30,965 nucleotides of DNA. Origin: Smittium mucronatum. Taxonomy: Eukaryota; Kickxellomycota; Harpellomycetes; Harpellales; Legeriomycetaceae. Shown here piece by piece: positions 10,836 to 21,402 of this stretch. The notes under the pieces were generated by a model that was not told where the DNA came from, ran no database searches, and was given only the letters and a program-made list of their open reading frames with translations. The DNA lies in contig LSSL01001219.1 in the NCBI GenBank assembly GCA_001953115.1, forward strand, positions 5,488-36,452. The letters run 5' to 3'. The translations under genes were made by a program, and so were the position numbers. Positions within the stretch are counted from its first letter, which is position 1, and each line of letters opens with the position of its first letter.

Positions 10836-11317
10836 ATCAGTGCCGATTTTATCCGTAATATTTTCAAAGGGAGCTTTTAGAAGGTATTTTTTGTATCAAT
10901 GAACTCTGAGCAAAAAAATTTTAAAATTATTTATCATGCCGTATTTCATTTGATTAAAATAGACACCTTTCCATTTGGAAGGTAAATAAATCTCATTTTG
11001 TGCAATATAACTTGTGTTTTTTTGAAAATAAAACCTTATAATATTTAAATTATGTGGCTAATTTAGAGAATTATTGTATAGAAACATCTGTAACAAGTGA
11101 TACCTCTGGGTACTTCAAAAAGCTCGATCCTAAATATACCTATTCATATTTTTTTCAAAAACAAGGAAATATTTTTTATGAATTTACTTTTTCGAATAGA
11201 CTATTTTTTTTATAAGACTTTGGGCTGAACGGTCGTTCATATTTTATGACATCCTAATAGTGGATTAAGTTTGATAAATTTTCAAAAAAGAGAGATAAAT
11301 TAAAATCTGATCTTTAA
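10836..11317 (+). pseudogene. Possible decayed coding sequence, rightward, family unknown
   Basis: Two successive plus-strand frames look protein-like. The first contains SADFIRNIFKGSF and MNSEQKNFKIIYHAVFHLIK. After a frame change near 11050 the second contains NLENYCIETSVTSDTSGYFK and LDPKYTYSYFFQKQGNIFYE. About six stops over 160 codons is below the number expected from composition. No catalytic motif or known domain is recognised. A relic of a mobile-element protein is the most likely explanation, given the neighbourhood. Confidence 0.3.
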
Positions 11318-13760
11318 TTGATAGCTTGGGTCTTTTTCCTCTGTTACTTTCAATTCTATAAATAATTTTATTTAGTATCTCAATAATATACCAAACTCAT
11401 TCAAAACAATTTTTTTATGGTCTTTAGAAAATCGCTGAAAATTTGATCAAAATAAAAACCAGCCTCATTTTTTTCAAGTTCAAAATTTATTTTTGCTTCA
11501 AAATCTTCATTTAATATTTGATAAATAACCTGGTTTATTGATTCTTTGAAAATTTACGTTATAAATATATAATATATTGATTTTGTTCTGTGAATATCTG
11601 TACTAAAAAAAATCATATAAACTAATTTTATTTAGCAATCTTAATATATATCAAAACTAATTAACCGATAATTTTTTTTCGTTAATTAATAAATAAAAAT
11701 CAATTTAAAACCAACCTTTGACGGATAATTGATGATAAAAATAAATTTGATAAATTAAAAAACCGAATATTATTTATTTTCGGGTATAAAAACATCCGTT
11801 TTGACAAAAAAGCTTTTTTTGATCAACCCTATTTATACCCAAACAACTTCAATGTTTAAAGTGGCATAAATTTATCAATAATGGAGATTATTGGAAGTAA
11901 AAAAAACTTACCTGTTAAAATCTTACTACTTTTATATTTCGGAAATATTACTACTTGTAAAAATTCTTATCCATTTGTTAAATATCTATTAATCATCTAA
12001 AAAAATAGCACTTTATTCAAAAAAATCATGTTTTATTAGATGAATGAAAAATAAGCAACAGGGTAAATTGACCCTTAAAACTAGCGCTAAAAAAAATTGA
12101 AGTTATTTTTACAACTCATGAGTGTATTGCTTGGCAGAAATCTTACTAAGTAAAAATCAAAAAAAAGTTTGTCAAATAGATCTTGTTCACTTTTTGTTAT
12201 TAGAGCGATAAAAATAACTATAAATACATTTAAAATTGATGTATTTTCTGTGTTACATTTCTGAAATATCTAGTAATATTAAACAAGTTTTGTTTCACTC
12301 ATTTATTTTTGCGAAAAAAGTGATGAATTTTCCTGAAAAAAAAAATACATCTTTTAACTGAGACTTATTATATTTTCGATAAAAAATGAGTTATTATAAC
12401 GAGTTTATTCGAAGGGATTGGTTAGTTTTTTTTTTTTGCGGCACCAACAGCCCCAAAACTACCCCAAATTCACCTCAACTTATTGCTTTTAAAAAACTAT
12501 CCATTTAATCTTTCTTTAAAATTCATTTTAATTTGGAACAAAATATAGTTCTAATTCTTTCAAAATATTTAATTTTTATCCTTAAGCTATTTTTTTCAAT
12601 TTCAATTTCAATTTCGATCTCAAATTTGAAGTCGAGCCAATCTAATCATTATCCCCATCTTTAAACTCTATCTTTTCCCCGATATGTTTCCCAATCTGAT
12701 CCTCACATTAATATCCAAGAATTACCAACCCAACATTTAGAGTATTTAAAGTACAGTCATCAAGCTCAAATTAAATAATCACCATCTATAATATTTTATA
12801 TTCTCCAAACTAAATATCAAATTAATTTTTACTTTTTTCTAGTCCAATATTCTTAATAGACCCTTTTTGACTTTTTATTGATTTTTCTTATATTCACAGT
12901 AAAATTTAGTTTTTTTAAATAATTTTCATACTTAATTTTTTTCATGAAATTTCAATCCATCTCATTTGAGCATTTTCATTATCTATTATAATATAAAAAA
13001 AGTTGGTTAGATCATAATACACGTAGTAATCAGATGTTTTTTTAAAAAAAACAAAAAATTTGAATTTTATGATTTGCTATGAGAAGTTGAAACTAGAAAT
13101 ATATTAATTTTTATCTATTCGGATTTAAATTCCATACATTTATTATCGTCTAACTTCAATTTTATTGATTTGGATCCAATAAAACAGCTTGAAGCACCAA
13201 TTTTTGCCAAAAATAACTCTTCGATTTCACTTCTTTTACTTTGATTCATTTGAAAAATCCCACCATATTAATTTCCATACCAAAATAACCTATAACAACC
13301 ATATCAATAAATTTAACAAATAATTATTTTTTAATAAATGAAAAATTCTAATGGTTTTAAATATAGATAATTTTCTGATATAAATATTTCTAAAGTATAA
13401 TAATTGAGTTAATAGTGCATATAAAATAAAACAGCATATTATATGCAACCATATAATACTTAAAAAAGGGGGTTTTATTAGAAAATATTAAGATTTGAAA
13501 ATATTTTAAGAGTTGCATTTGAGAGATTAGTCAACCCAAAAACCATAATTTACTAATAAATTCTCACCATCTCCAAAACACAATAAAACCTACATATATT
13601 ACTATTAATATATAATATTGTAATCATATAACCCCGATGAAAATAAATTTAATGTTATATATTTAAAATGTAACTCAATTAATTTATACTTAAAAACACT
13701 ATTATACCATAATATTAAAAACCCCATCCCTTATAAATAATAAATTAAAATAAAAAGGCT
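11318..13760. other. A+T-rich DNA; C-over-G skew from about 12.6 kb
   Basis: No gene is recognised. From about 12600 to 13750 the plus strand has many more C than G; several 60-base lines contain 11 or 12 C and at most one G. The cause is unknown. A minus-strand frame at 12786-12440 looks superficially protein-like but has as many stops as chance predicts. Confidence 0.4.
12594..12615. repeat. (TTTCAA)n microsatellite
   Basis: Three to four copies of TTTCAA in tandem. Confidence 0.8.
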
Positions 13761-13762
13761 AA

Positions 13763-13927
13763 AATCCTCGAATTTTAAATAATACCTTGTTACTGAAAAA
13801 TAAACTTGTAACGACAAAAAAGCTTATTTTAACGTTATCAAGAGGTATTCTCAGGGATACTAAAGTTGGATTTGTTATGCAGAGTCAAGCAGAAGTTAAT
13901 GTTGATCCCAAAGTGTGCAAAGAGTAA
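13763..13927 (+). other. Short uninterrupted frame, possible coding remnant
   Basis: Fifty-four sense codons end in TAA at 13925-13927, preceded by an in-frame TAA. The end is protein-like (LSRGILRDTKVGFVMQSQAE) and the base composition is slightly less A+T-rich. There is no early ATG. The minus strand is also largely open. A frame of this length is unusual here but can arise by chance somewhere in a 31-kb window. Confidence 0.15.
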
Positions 13928-14091
13928 AATATCAAACACTTTTACATATGTAATGAGCCAATGTCTCAATACCTCACATAATCGGTTCAATATATCCCAT
14001 AGTCAATAAAAACCACAATAATGCTTCATTTTCATTTGAAAACATTAACTATTAATTAATCTATTTTTAGTATTATTAAAGAATGAAACAT

Positions 14092-14113
14092 TATATATAT
14101 ATATATATATATA
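14092..14113. repeat. (TA)n microsatellite
   Basis: Eleven uninterrupted TA dinucleotides. Confidence 0.95.
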
Positions 14114-14301
14114 ATATTAACCATTATTCAAATATTTAAGCTTTTCAACAAGATTTCTAGCCTTTTTCAAATCAACTATCACCAAAATCCGTGTCCCCTT
14201 TTCATATCTTGACAACATAATTCAAAAAAATTAAGATTGTGAATTCGAAAAATCGGAATTTAATCTCTCCTTAATAAAGCTACCTCAGGTGAGGTACATA
14301 A

Positions 14302-15824
14302 TTAGCGGTTGTTTATATCGAATTTGAGAACCCATTACTGGCTCCGTTGTATCCTATCTTGGAAATTCTTGAGGCATTGAATATTTAGTACTTTTCTATC
14401 CTTCCTTTCAACGAAATTTACCACGAGAATTATATCATGCTCAGGTGAAAGGGCGCTGAAATGAAATCCGAAAATTCGATCATCTGAGTTCCAAAATGAA
14501 ATATACCACACAATTTTTTTAATTAAAATCGGGTTTATCAGATATATGGATATTTCTTGGTATATATTCTGAATTCAGTGTCAGCTGGATTTCAATTCGG
14601 TGATCTTCCTCAGTCATAGATGACTCAAAAACCTAAGTTAGCCTATTTACTCCATCATAAATTTCCCTATTTCACTTTGGGATAGAAATCGTGAAAAAAA
14701 TCCTAGAATTTTTATAAAAAAAAAGATCAGGAAATTTTTTTTGAAAAAATTAATTGAAAAAATTGAAATTTTTCTAAAATAAATACTGAATTGACCGTCC
14801 ACGACACTTTTCTCGTGGTACTTAGAAAAAAAAATTCATGGTGAATTTTTTTTCAAAATCGACAAAAATGCTATAAAAAAGTTTCTGAGATCTGAAATAA
14901 GGACCAGAGTCTGACTATATTTGTATATTATCAAAAAAATCCATGAAAATGTCTTTTATAAGGCTTGATAGGCAAAATGAAACGTATTTAGAATGATTGA
15001 TCATAATTTAAGACGGGAGATTTAATTACTTGCATCAAAAACAGGATCTGACTTTTTTCCCCACAAATTCTAAGCATAAATCATAAATTAAGCTTTTAGA
15101 TTAAAATCTGGTACTTTTTTCGACTGTACCGCCATAGATATTAAAATTTTCTTTAAATTAAATGATAAAAATACAGTCTATTATTCCAAGATCGGAAGTA
15201 AAAAATTTTCATGCCTGGTTTTGCTTATTTTTTAACAAAGCGAGATTTTCAAACAGCGTATTCTCCTCATTTAACCTAAGTAATAACCCTGAATTTTCTG
15301 ATGATTGATCGGTGGAGCTTTTAGCTCTAAACTTTTTCAAAAAAATTTCTCCCTTTATAAATATTAGACATACATCAGTCCTTTTTTCCCCTTTTTTAAA
15401 ATAATTCTTATAAAGAATATGGGAGGTGCTAAGTCGCAATTTGATTTCGTTGTGGCGCTAAATTATTTTTTGATTTATTTCTAATTCTTATTTTCTCAAA
15501 TAATATATGGGGGCATCGGTTTATTCCTCATTTTCCTGCAAAAAAATTCATGTTTTAGGTGAGGATTGGGAATAAATTTAAGATATCCTATATCAAAGTT
15601 TTCAATATCAGCTGGTATCATTATATACTATGATTCTATATTTTTAGTTTTGAAATAAAAGAAAAGATTATCTTTCCACTTTTTTTTGCATCGGTATATT
15701 TGGTATTGCTAATAATAAAGCATATCTCCCGAAAGTATTTCCTAAAAAAAAAACGAATATAAGCGCAAGTATTTTTTTTTGCCGGGGTGAGCCTCAAGTG
15801 CTTTATGCAAAGATAGTATATCAA
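14302..15824 (-). pseudogene. Decayed DDE-type transposase, copy B of the WSDSGPxF family
   Basis: One minus-strand frame from 15439 to about 14830 covers about 200 codons with roughly nine stops and keeps a set of motifs in order. These are a KRTDVC segment near 15370, FKENFNIYGGTVEKS (about 15158-15119) and SDSGPYFRSQKLFYSIF (about 14915-14865) preceded by TAG where copy A at 18073-19734 has tryptophan. After a frame change comes YHEKSVVDG (about 14815-14791). Copy A has the matching WSESGPYF, EYHGKSVVYG and KLTDIC. Further upstream (15824-15636), YFREICFIISNTKYTDAK corresponds to the N-terminal segment of copy A. The acidic residues in these blocks would be catalytic in a DDE/RNase H-fold transposase; that is inference. 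The downstream frame to 14302 (containing FHFSALSPEHDIILVVNFVE) may be its C-terminus, but I could not match it to copy A. The gene is clearly non-functional. Confidence 0.68.
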
Positions 15825-16576
15825 GTGTAAGCAATGTTTGTTTAAAATATGAAAACAATGATTTGGTAATACGTTTTCACAATTTACTATGCCTAAAAAA
15901 ATACTCTTATTTATCAGAAACCCTTATGTCATACCATTTTATTATTTTTAAAAAATTAATCTTTCCCGAATAACTTAGATTTCCAAATTTGGTATTTTTT
16001 ATGTAAAATGAATTGGAGTCTTTTAGGCTGAATTTCTTGTTGTATTATTATTTTTTTTCAGCAAATATAAATCTTCTTTAAAATTTTAAATGAATAAAGT
16101 TAAAGGGTAACTTAGCAATATAATTTAAGATTTCTCTGATATAAAAAAAATTAAAGTGGTATAAGAGAGGTTGAGAGATGATTATAGCGATATTTTTTAT
16201 AAAAAAAAATAAAAATAATGTTTTTCTTAAAATGAGTTTTACATAACATAGATTTCTTTTTTTTCTTTTTTTTTGAGATTTAGGCAATTCTAAGGCTTTT
16301 GCTTTTATTTAAAGGGTATTTTAAGTGATTATTAATATTTATATGGGAGATTATTTTGCATACCAGACGCTTTTTTCTGAGTAATATTATAGTCTACTTG
16401 ATTATACTTTTATTGCTGGTTTATTATTTGTAAAAATTAAGAAATATTTAATAATGTTTCCGAAACTGGAAAAAAAATATTTCTTTGAACCAATAGGTTT
16501 TAATTTTATAAATTTGCTTTACCCAGTAAATAATTGCTTCATTTAAGCCCAAATAACTCAAAAAATTCTTAAAATG
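15825..16576. other. A+T-rich DNA upstream of the copy B transposase relic
   Basis: No gene recognised. It may include the 5' end and terminal repeat of the decayed element at 14302-15824, but I could not pair any inverted repeats across it. Confidence 0.3.
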
Positions 16577-16915
16577 TTACCCATGTTATCTTCGTGCACA
16601 CAGTGCGTTTTAATTATGTTAGAGAGGATAAGAACTCTTAAATAAAGGGGCTTCCACTCGAAAAATAATAAGAATTTTTGACAAATGTATCATAAGATAC
16701 TACGGTAAGACACGGTGAAGGGGAAAAATAGAATGAGCTTAAGTAAATATGAATCCTTTTATTGTATTAAAATATTAATTAACGAATCACCCTTATCATT
16801 AAAATTATTTGAAACTTTTTTCACGGATAATATGCTTAAAAAAATCACGGTAAAACAAAAATTACAAAATAGTTTTAATAATAGGTATTGTCAGTATTTT
16901 ATTGGTTTAAAATGA
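16577..16915 (+). pseudogene. Possible decayed coding sequence, rightward, family unknown
   Basis: A plus-strand frame of 113 codons has three internal stops, against about ten expected from composition. The last 66 codons (from 16715) are open and contain MSLSKYESFYCIKILINESP and then a lysine-rich helix-like segment. After the TGA at 16913-16915 the same frame continues with more stops. No known domain is recognised. The upstream part contains CTQCVLIMLERIRTL. Confidence 0.3.
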
Positions 16916-17061
16916 GCCTATTGATGAATTAACATAATTTTAGAATATCCAATTAAATGAAAATACAATTTACTGTTAAAATTAGAAGAGAGAAGCAGCA
17001 AATAATGAGTAGAGTTCTAAAATAAAATGATAAGGAAATAAAATTTTATCATAAAATCTTA

Positions 17062-17164
17062 AATGCCTCAAACCAGAATTCTCAAACCAGAATTCTCAAA
17101 CCTAAATTGCCTAAATACAAAATCCTCAAATGCCTCAATAATAGATCCTTAATCCTCAATGCTC
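17062..17164. repeat. Degenerate tandem repeat of 14-bp CTCAAACCAGAATT
   Basis: Two perfect 14-nt copies (17067-17080 and 17081-17094) are followed by a third with two changes (17095-17108). A decayed CCTCAA-rich tail continues to about 17164. It looks like a small minisatellite. Confidence 0.8.
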
Positions 17165-18072
17165 ATAAATTTTTATATATTATAATAATTTTTTTAACTA
17201 AAATTGCTTTTTTTAAATTTTTGTTTAATTTTATTATTTAATAGATATTTTTGAATTAATCAGTGTATTTTTTCTCTTTGTATGTTTAATTATTCGCGTT
17301 CTGACTTATCCATAATATATAAGACAAATATAAGTATGATTTAATCTAAAAGTATTGGGATCATTACTACAATCGATGATAGCTCTCGCTATCAATGGTT
17401 AGCTTGAGCTTTTAATATGCCAAAAAACACACTCTTAATGTTACCAACAATATATCTATGCAAAAAAATCTATATCACGATTATCATTTAATTTTCATCT
17501 GCCAATTTCTCGTTTTTCATGCATCTAAAATAAATAGCCGTAAATAAAATTTATTTTTCGATAATCAGAATTTCAAATCGTGGAAATAATACAAGTGAAG
17601 ATGTTTGGGGGAAGTAGTACAGCTCAAAATCCATTATTTATACACCCCCATGTCTCCAATTTTACCAAAAATATATCCATACTTTAATCCGAAAAATACC
17701 GAATAAAAATAGTATTGAAGTTTTTGAATTATTAATCTGAAACACACCCAAGTTTTTTATAGCGGAAAATAAAAATGAAATTTTTAATTAAGTATGTTAT
17801 CTGCACTAACGAAGGTTTGAATTTTTAAGGCGTAATGTTATCCATATTAAGATTCTGCTGCAATTCAAAGAACAATGATTAATTATCCGATTACAAAAAT
17901 AACCCCAATATTAAAAAGGAGAATATAAAATATAAAATACTTATTTATCTTACCAAATTTATATTTTAATAATTGTTTATTTGTATTTTATTCATATTTT
18001 TAAAAATATAAATCGTTTATAAGATCAATTCTACTGATTTGTGTGGATTTGTAATTTTTTTCTCATATCAAA
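17165..18072. other. A+T-rich DNA, no gene recognised
   Basis: Low-complexity A/T sequence between a minisatellite and the C-terminal end of the copy A transposase relic. It may hold the 3' terminal repeat of that element, but none could be paired. Confidence 0.35.
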
Positions 18073-19734
18073 CTATATACCCGATACAATATACTCTTCT
18101 TGATCCAAAAAAAATTTAGAAATTTTTTTACCTTCGATAAATCCTATTTTTAATGGTGTTTGTTTGTAGTCCTCGAATTTAAAAGTATTAATTGGAGATG
18201 AAATCGATTTTTCTGAGACCATGGAAAATAAGGTAAAATACTTAAAAATTTCGATTAAAATACTGGAATAGTATCATTTTAGTTCATATCTATAATATAT
18301 ATGAAAATAAACTTCAGAGGCTTTGGGTTTTGCGATTAAATTTTTAAAAGGTCCTCCAAGCTTCTAACATGACTTTTAAGCATAATTCTTTCCGGCCGTC
18401 TTGAAATCATCCCTAATATATAAAAAATCAAGATATATATATAATATAAACCACTTAAAATGTGATAAAACTCCCATAAACTACGCTTTTCCCATGATAT
18501 TCAACAAAACAATTTAGTGTTATATTTTCCTCCATCTCTTGACCCAAATCTTTAATAAAAACATCAGAGGTTTTAATTATCAAAAATACGGGCCGGATTC
18601 TGACCATACATGAATTTTGTGAAATTTAAAGTAGAAATATTCTCTCAAAATCTGTTATAAACAGTCTATTACGTAGATGGAATCGATTTTCAGTATTTTT
18701 GATAGAAAATTATCATACCTATATATTACATATTCGTCTTTTTTCTAATATAATTTTGCAAATCCAGATTAGATATTTCAGATTTCTATTAAAATGGGGT
18801 GCTATTTTATATTGGGCTACTACCGATTCTGAAATTTTAGTTTAGATCTATTATAATAACACAGTTTATTTTATCTTTATTTTTAACGAATTCTCTATAG
18901 GAGCTCTGTAGAAGTTTTTTGATTCTCACGTGTTTTCTGTAAATTGAAATCTGGTTTTCTAATTATTTATGCTTCTTTTGATGATATAATACCGATATTT
19001 TTTTTAATCTTCTCTATATTAAGCACTCCCTTATAGCAAATAGGGCAAATATCAGTCAATTTAACAGCTTTTTTAAATTTTTTTGGACATATATTATAAT
19101 AAACGCTTATGGTCAATCTCAAACCAGGATTTAATTCTATTATCACATGTTATACTCCTCTCTTTGATATTTAAAGGTAATAAACGGAGGCCTCAACAAA
19201 TAATTTTCCATCATTTTTGACATTGAATATTTTACGGGATAATCTGGAGTTTCTAAGAAAGTGGTTTTTGATGACTCATTTGACTTCTTCAGTTTTTTAT
19301 TTGAGCCTTCAAAATTACCAATGCTATTTAGAGTATAATCCTTGTGCTCTAATCTTTCAATAGAGTTTACGTATTGATAGTTTGAAAACTGAAGCCCAAA
19401 TTTTATAATATCCTCTCTTCTGTAAACAGCTACGACGATTGAAAGTAAAATAGATTTATTGATACTATATTTGGGAATATTTTTGTATATTTTTAATATA
19501 TTATTTAAAACTCACAAATATTTGAAGTATTCTGATATTTCTGATGAAATATACTTTCCAAAACTTGATATATTAAAGAAATGTATGTATAAATCAGTAG
19601 AATCTTCATTAGATGTGGATTGACCCATTTTCTGTGTATGTTTTACTATTTTAATTTTTTTTGGATGGAGACATATTTTCGAATTTAGTAGCGTTTTTAT
19701 CATACCCATAATCACTGGTTCTTAAAGTACCCAT
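18073..19734 (-). pseudogene. Decayed DDE-type transposase, copy A of the WSDSGPxF family
   Basis: The reading begins with an ATG at 19734-19732 (MGTLRTSDYGYDK), shifts frame near 19650, and continues through a TGA at 19514-19512. An N-terminal domain contains YRREDIIKFGLQFSNYQY, compatible with a helix-turn-helix. After another frame change (near 19160) comes KLTDICPICYKG (about 19065-19025). Next is the core motif KIHVWSESGPYF (about 18620-18585), followed by stops where copy B reads FRS. FVEYHGKSVVYG lies about 40 residues later (near 18510-18470). The C-terminal part from 18222 contains MVSEKSISS and ends with TAG at 18075-18073. The block order and spacing match copy B at 14302-15824, which reads SDSG and VVDG at the equivalent positions. 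It is a transposase pseudogene with many lesions. I believe related proteins occur in fungal genomes, but I cannot assign a superfamily name from sequence alone. Confidence 0.68.
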
Positions 19735-20472
19735 CGTGTTTTTTAAATAAATACAAAGGAATGAAAAAATTTAAGATATGATAAATCTAAAATTTTTAAT
19801 AAATATTATACCTTTTTTTTTTTTGCAAAAAATCACATCTAACATTAAACCCTTAATTTGAACTCCACAAAAGCAAATCAGAAAAAATTTCAATCTTAGA
19901 TCGATGTGGATTTATTCCGAAAACAAAAATTATTTTTTAAATTTGGATCTTAATATTTTTTACATAAAAAATCGATTGAAACTTTTAACAAATAAAATAT
20001 TTCCTGTCCCGGATAGTACTTTTAACTAAAAATTAAATTAGAAAATTTTAACAGAAAAAAGTCTGGTTTGCAAAATAATCTCACGTATATTATTCTTATT
20101 ATTTCCCTCATATACTTACCATCATTTGAAAAGTACAAAAATCGAGGCGTGAGTCCGTCATTTAGATTTGTAACCAATAACGTATATAAAAAATTTTGAA
20201 TTAAAGTTGAAAACTTTTTCTTCATATTTTTTTTCTTCAAAATAAATCAGTATCGATTTTAATAAAGATGCTTTGAAGTTAAAAAATAATTACTTCACTC
20301 TTTTTTTAGCTACAAAATCCGATTTTTATAAAGTAAGTATATGGACTCTCACTACCTCTAAAAGATCACAATATACTCTTCTATAAGTAGTTAGATAACA
20401 AGAAAAGCTACATTATAAAATAAAAAATTCTCCATTATTACAGGTCTTATTCCAATAGAAATTTTCATTCAA
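19735..20472. other. A+T-rich DNA, no gene recognised
   Basis: A 72-codon minus-strand frame (20240-20022, containing TPRFLYFSNDGKYMREI) is the only protein-like piece. It lies upstream of the copy A transposase relic and could be an additional decayed part of the same element, but no match supports this. Confidence 0.3.
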
Positions 20473-21402
20473 TCAGGAATTATTTAATTATCACGGGAAT
20501 ATACTCTTAAAAAAAGAGTGATGCACTATTTTCATTGGCCACCAAGCCATATTTTAGTATGTAAAAACCGAAAAAGCCAAAAAAAATTGAATGATTTTTT
20601 ACTCGTTATAATAAGTAATTTTAGACATATTTATCTTTTAAATCAAATTTATATTCAAATTTAGAGATAGGGTTATATATTGCTTAAATGAAGATGTATC
20701 ATTAGCGATTTTCAAATAATCAGAGTCGATTTTTAGGGAAAAATTGACCTTATTGAACTCAATTCAACACATGAGGAAAAAATAATAATAAATGGCGATA
20801 TTATAAATTATCTTTAATGAATCTCTAGTTTAAAGCTTGATATTAAGGTTCTCAAACAAAAAATACCAAGTTTTAGGTTTATTAAATTTTTTTCATTTGA
20901 ATTTCAGTATTAAGAGGCTACTATGTATAGGAGCACTCTTTCAAAGCCGAAAATATACTGAAAAAAACGACTTATTATTTGAGCATTCTTGGGAGGCCTA
21001 AATTTATTTATTTTTGAAGTTAGAACTATTTTTGACTTTACTAAGTCTATGGATATTCGCTTCTTTTAATAGAGCGTTCTTAAAAGTCTAAGACTTAAAA
21101 AAAGAATTGATTCTATTGAAAATAGAAATCTTATATCGAATCTAAATTTAGTCTAAATTATAATAAATTTTCTCAAAGATTCAAAATTCAAAGAGATTTT
21201 TTTACTACTGTTTATTGATGTGAATATTGAATTTTTTCTAATGGAGAGGATAGTATAGAAAATAATAACAATTGATCATTTACTGGATGTATGTTAAGAG
21301 ATACTAATTCTTCTAAAAAAATTCAGTGAGATTGGTATTTTTCGGAACCACAACCATTTCTGATTCGTTTTTTTTTTCCAACGATTGAATCGACATGGTT
21401 AA
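20473..21402 (+). pseudogene. Possible decayed retroelement-like coding frame, rightward
   Basis: One plus-strand frame of 310 codons has about 17 stops, where roughly 27 would be expected. It includes RVMHYFHWPPSHILVCKNRK near its start and AFLGGLNLFIFEVRTIFDFT near 20985-21045. The latter resembles the FLGLxNxF block after the reverse transcriptase of Ty3/Gypsy elements, and a following segment could be the RNase H junction. No YxDD or other catalytic motif was found, and an integrase reading fits the first part about equally well. The stop depletion is real but modest, so this is a weak call. Confidence 0.22.

Noticed and set aside
12440..12786. Minus-strand frame resembling a reverse transcriptase C-terminal segment (LDWLDFKFEIEI...)
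   Set aside because: It has about nine stops in 115 codons, as many as chance predicts, and the EIEIEI part is only the translated TTTCAA microsatellite.
14799..14818. Perfect 6-bp inverted repeat CCACGA/TCGTGG as a hairpin or site
   Set aside because: It falls inside the codons for the conserved YHEKSVVDG block of the copy B transposase relic, so coding origin explains it.
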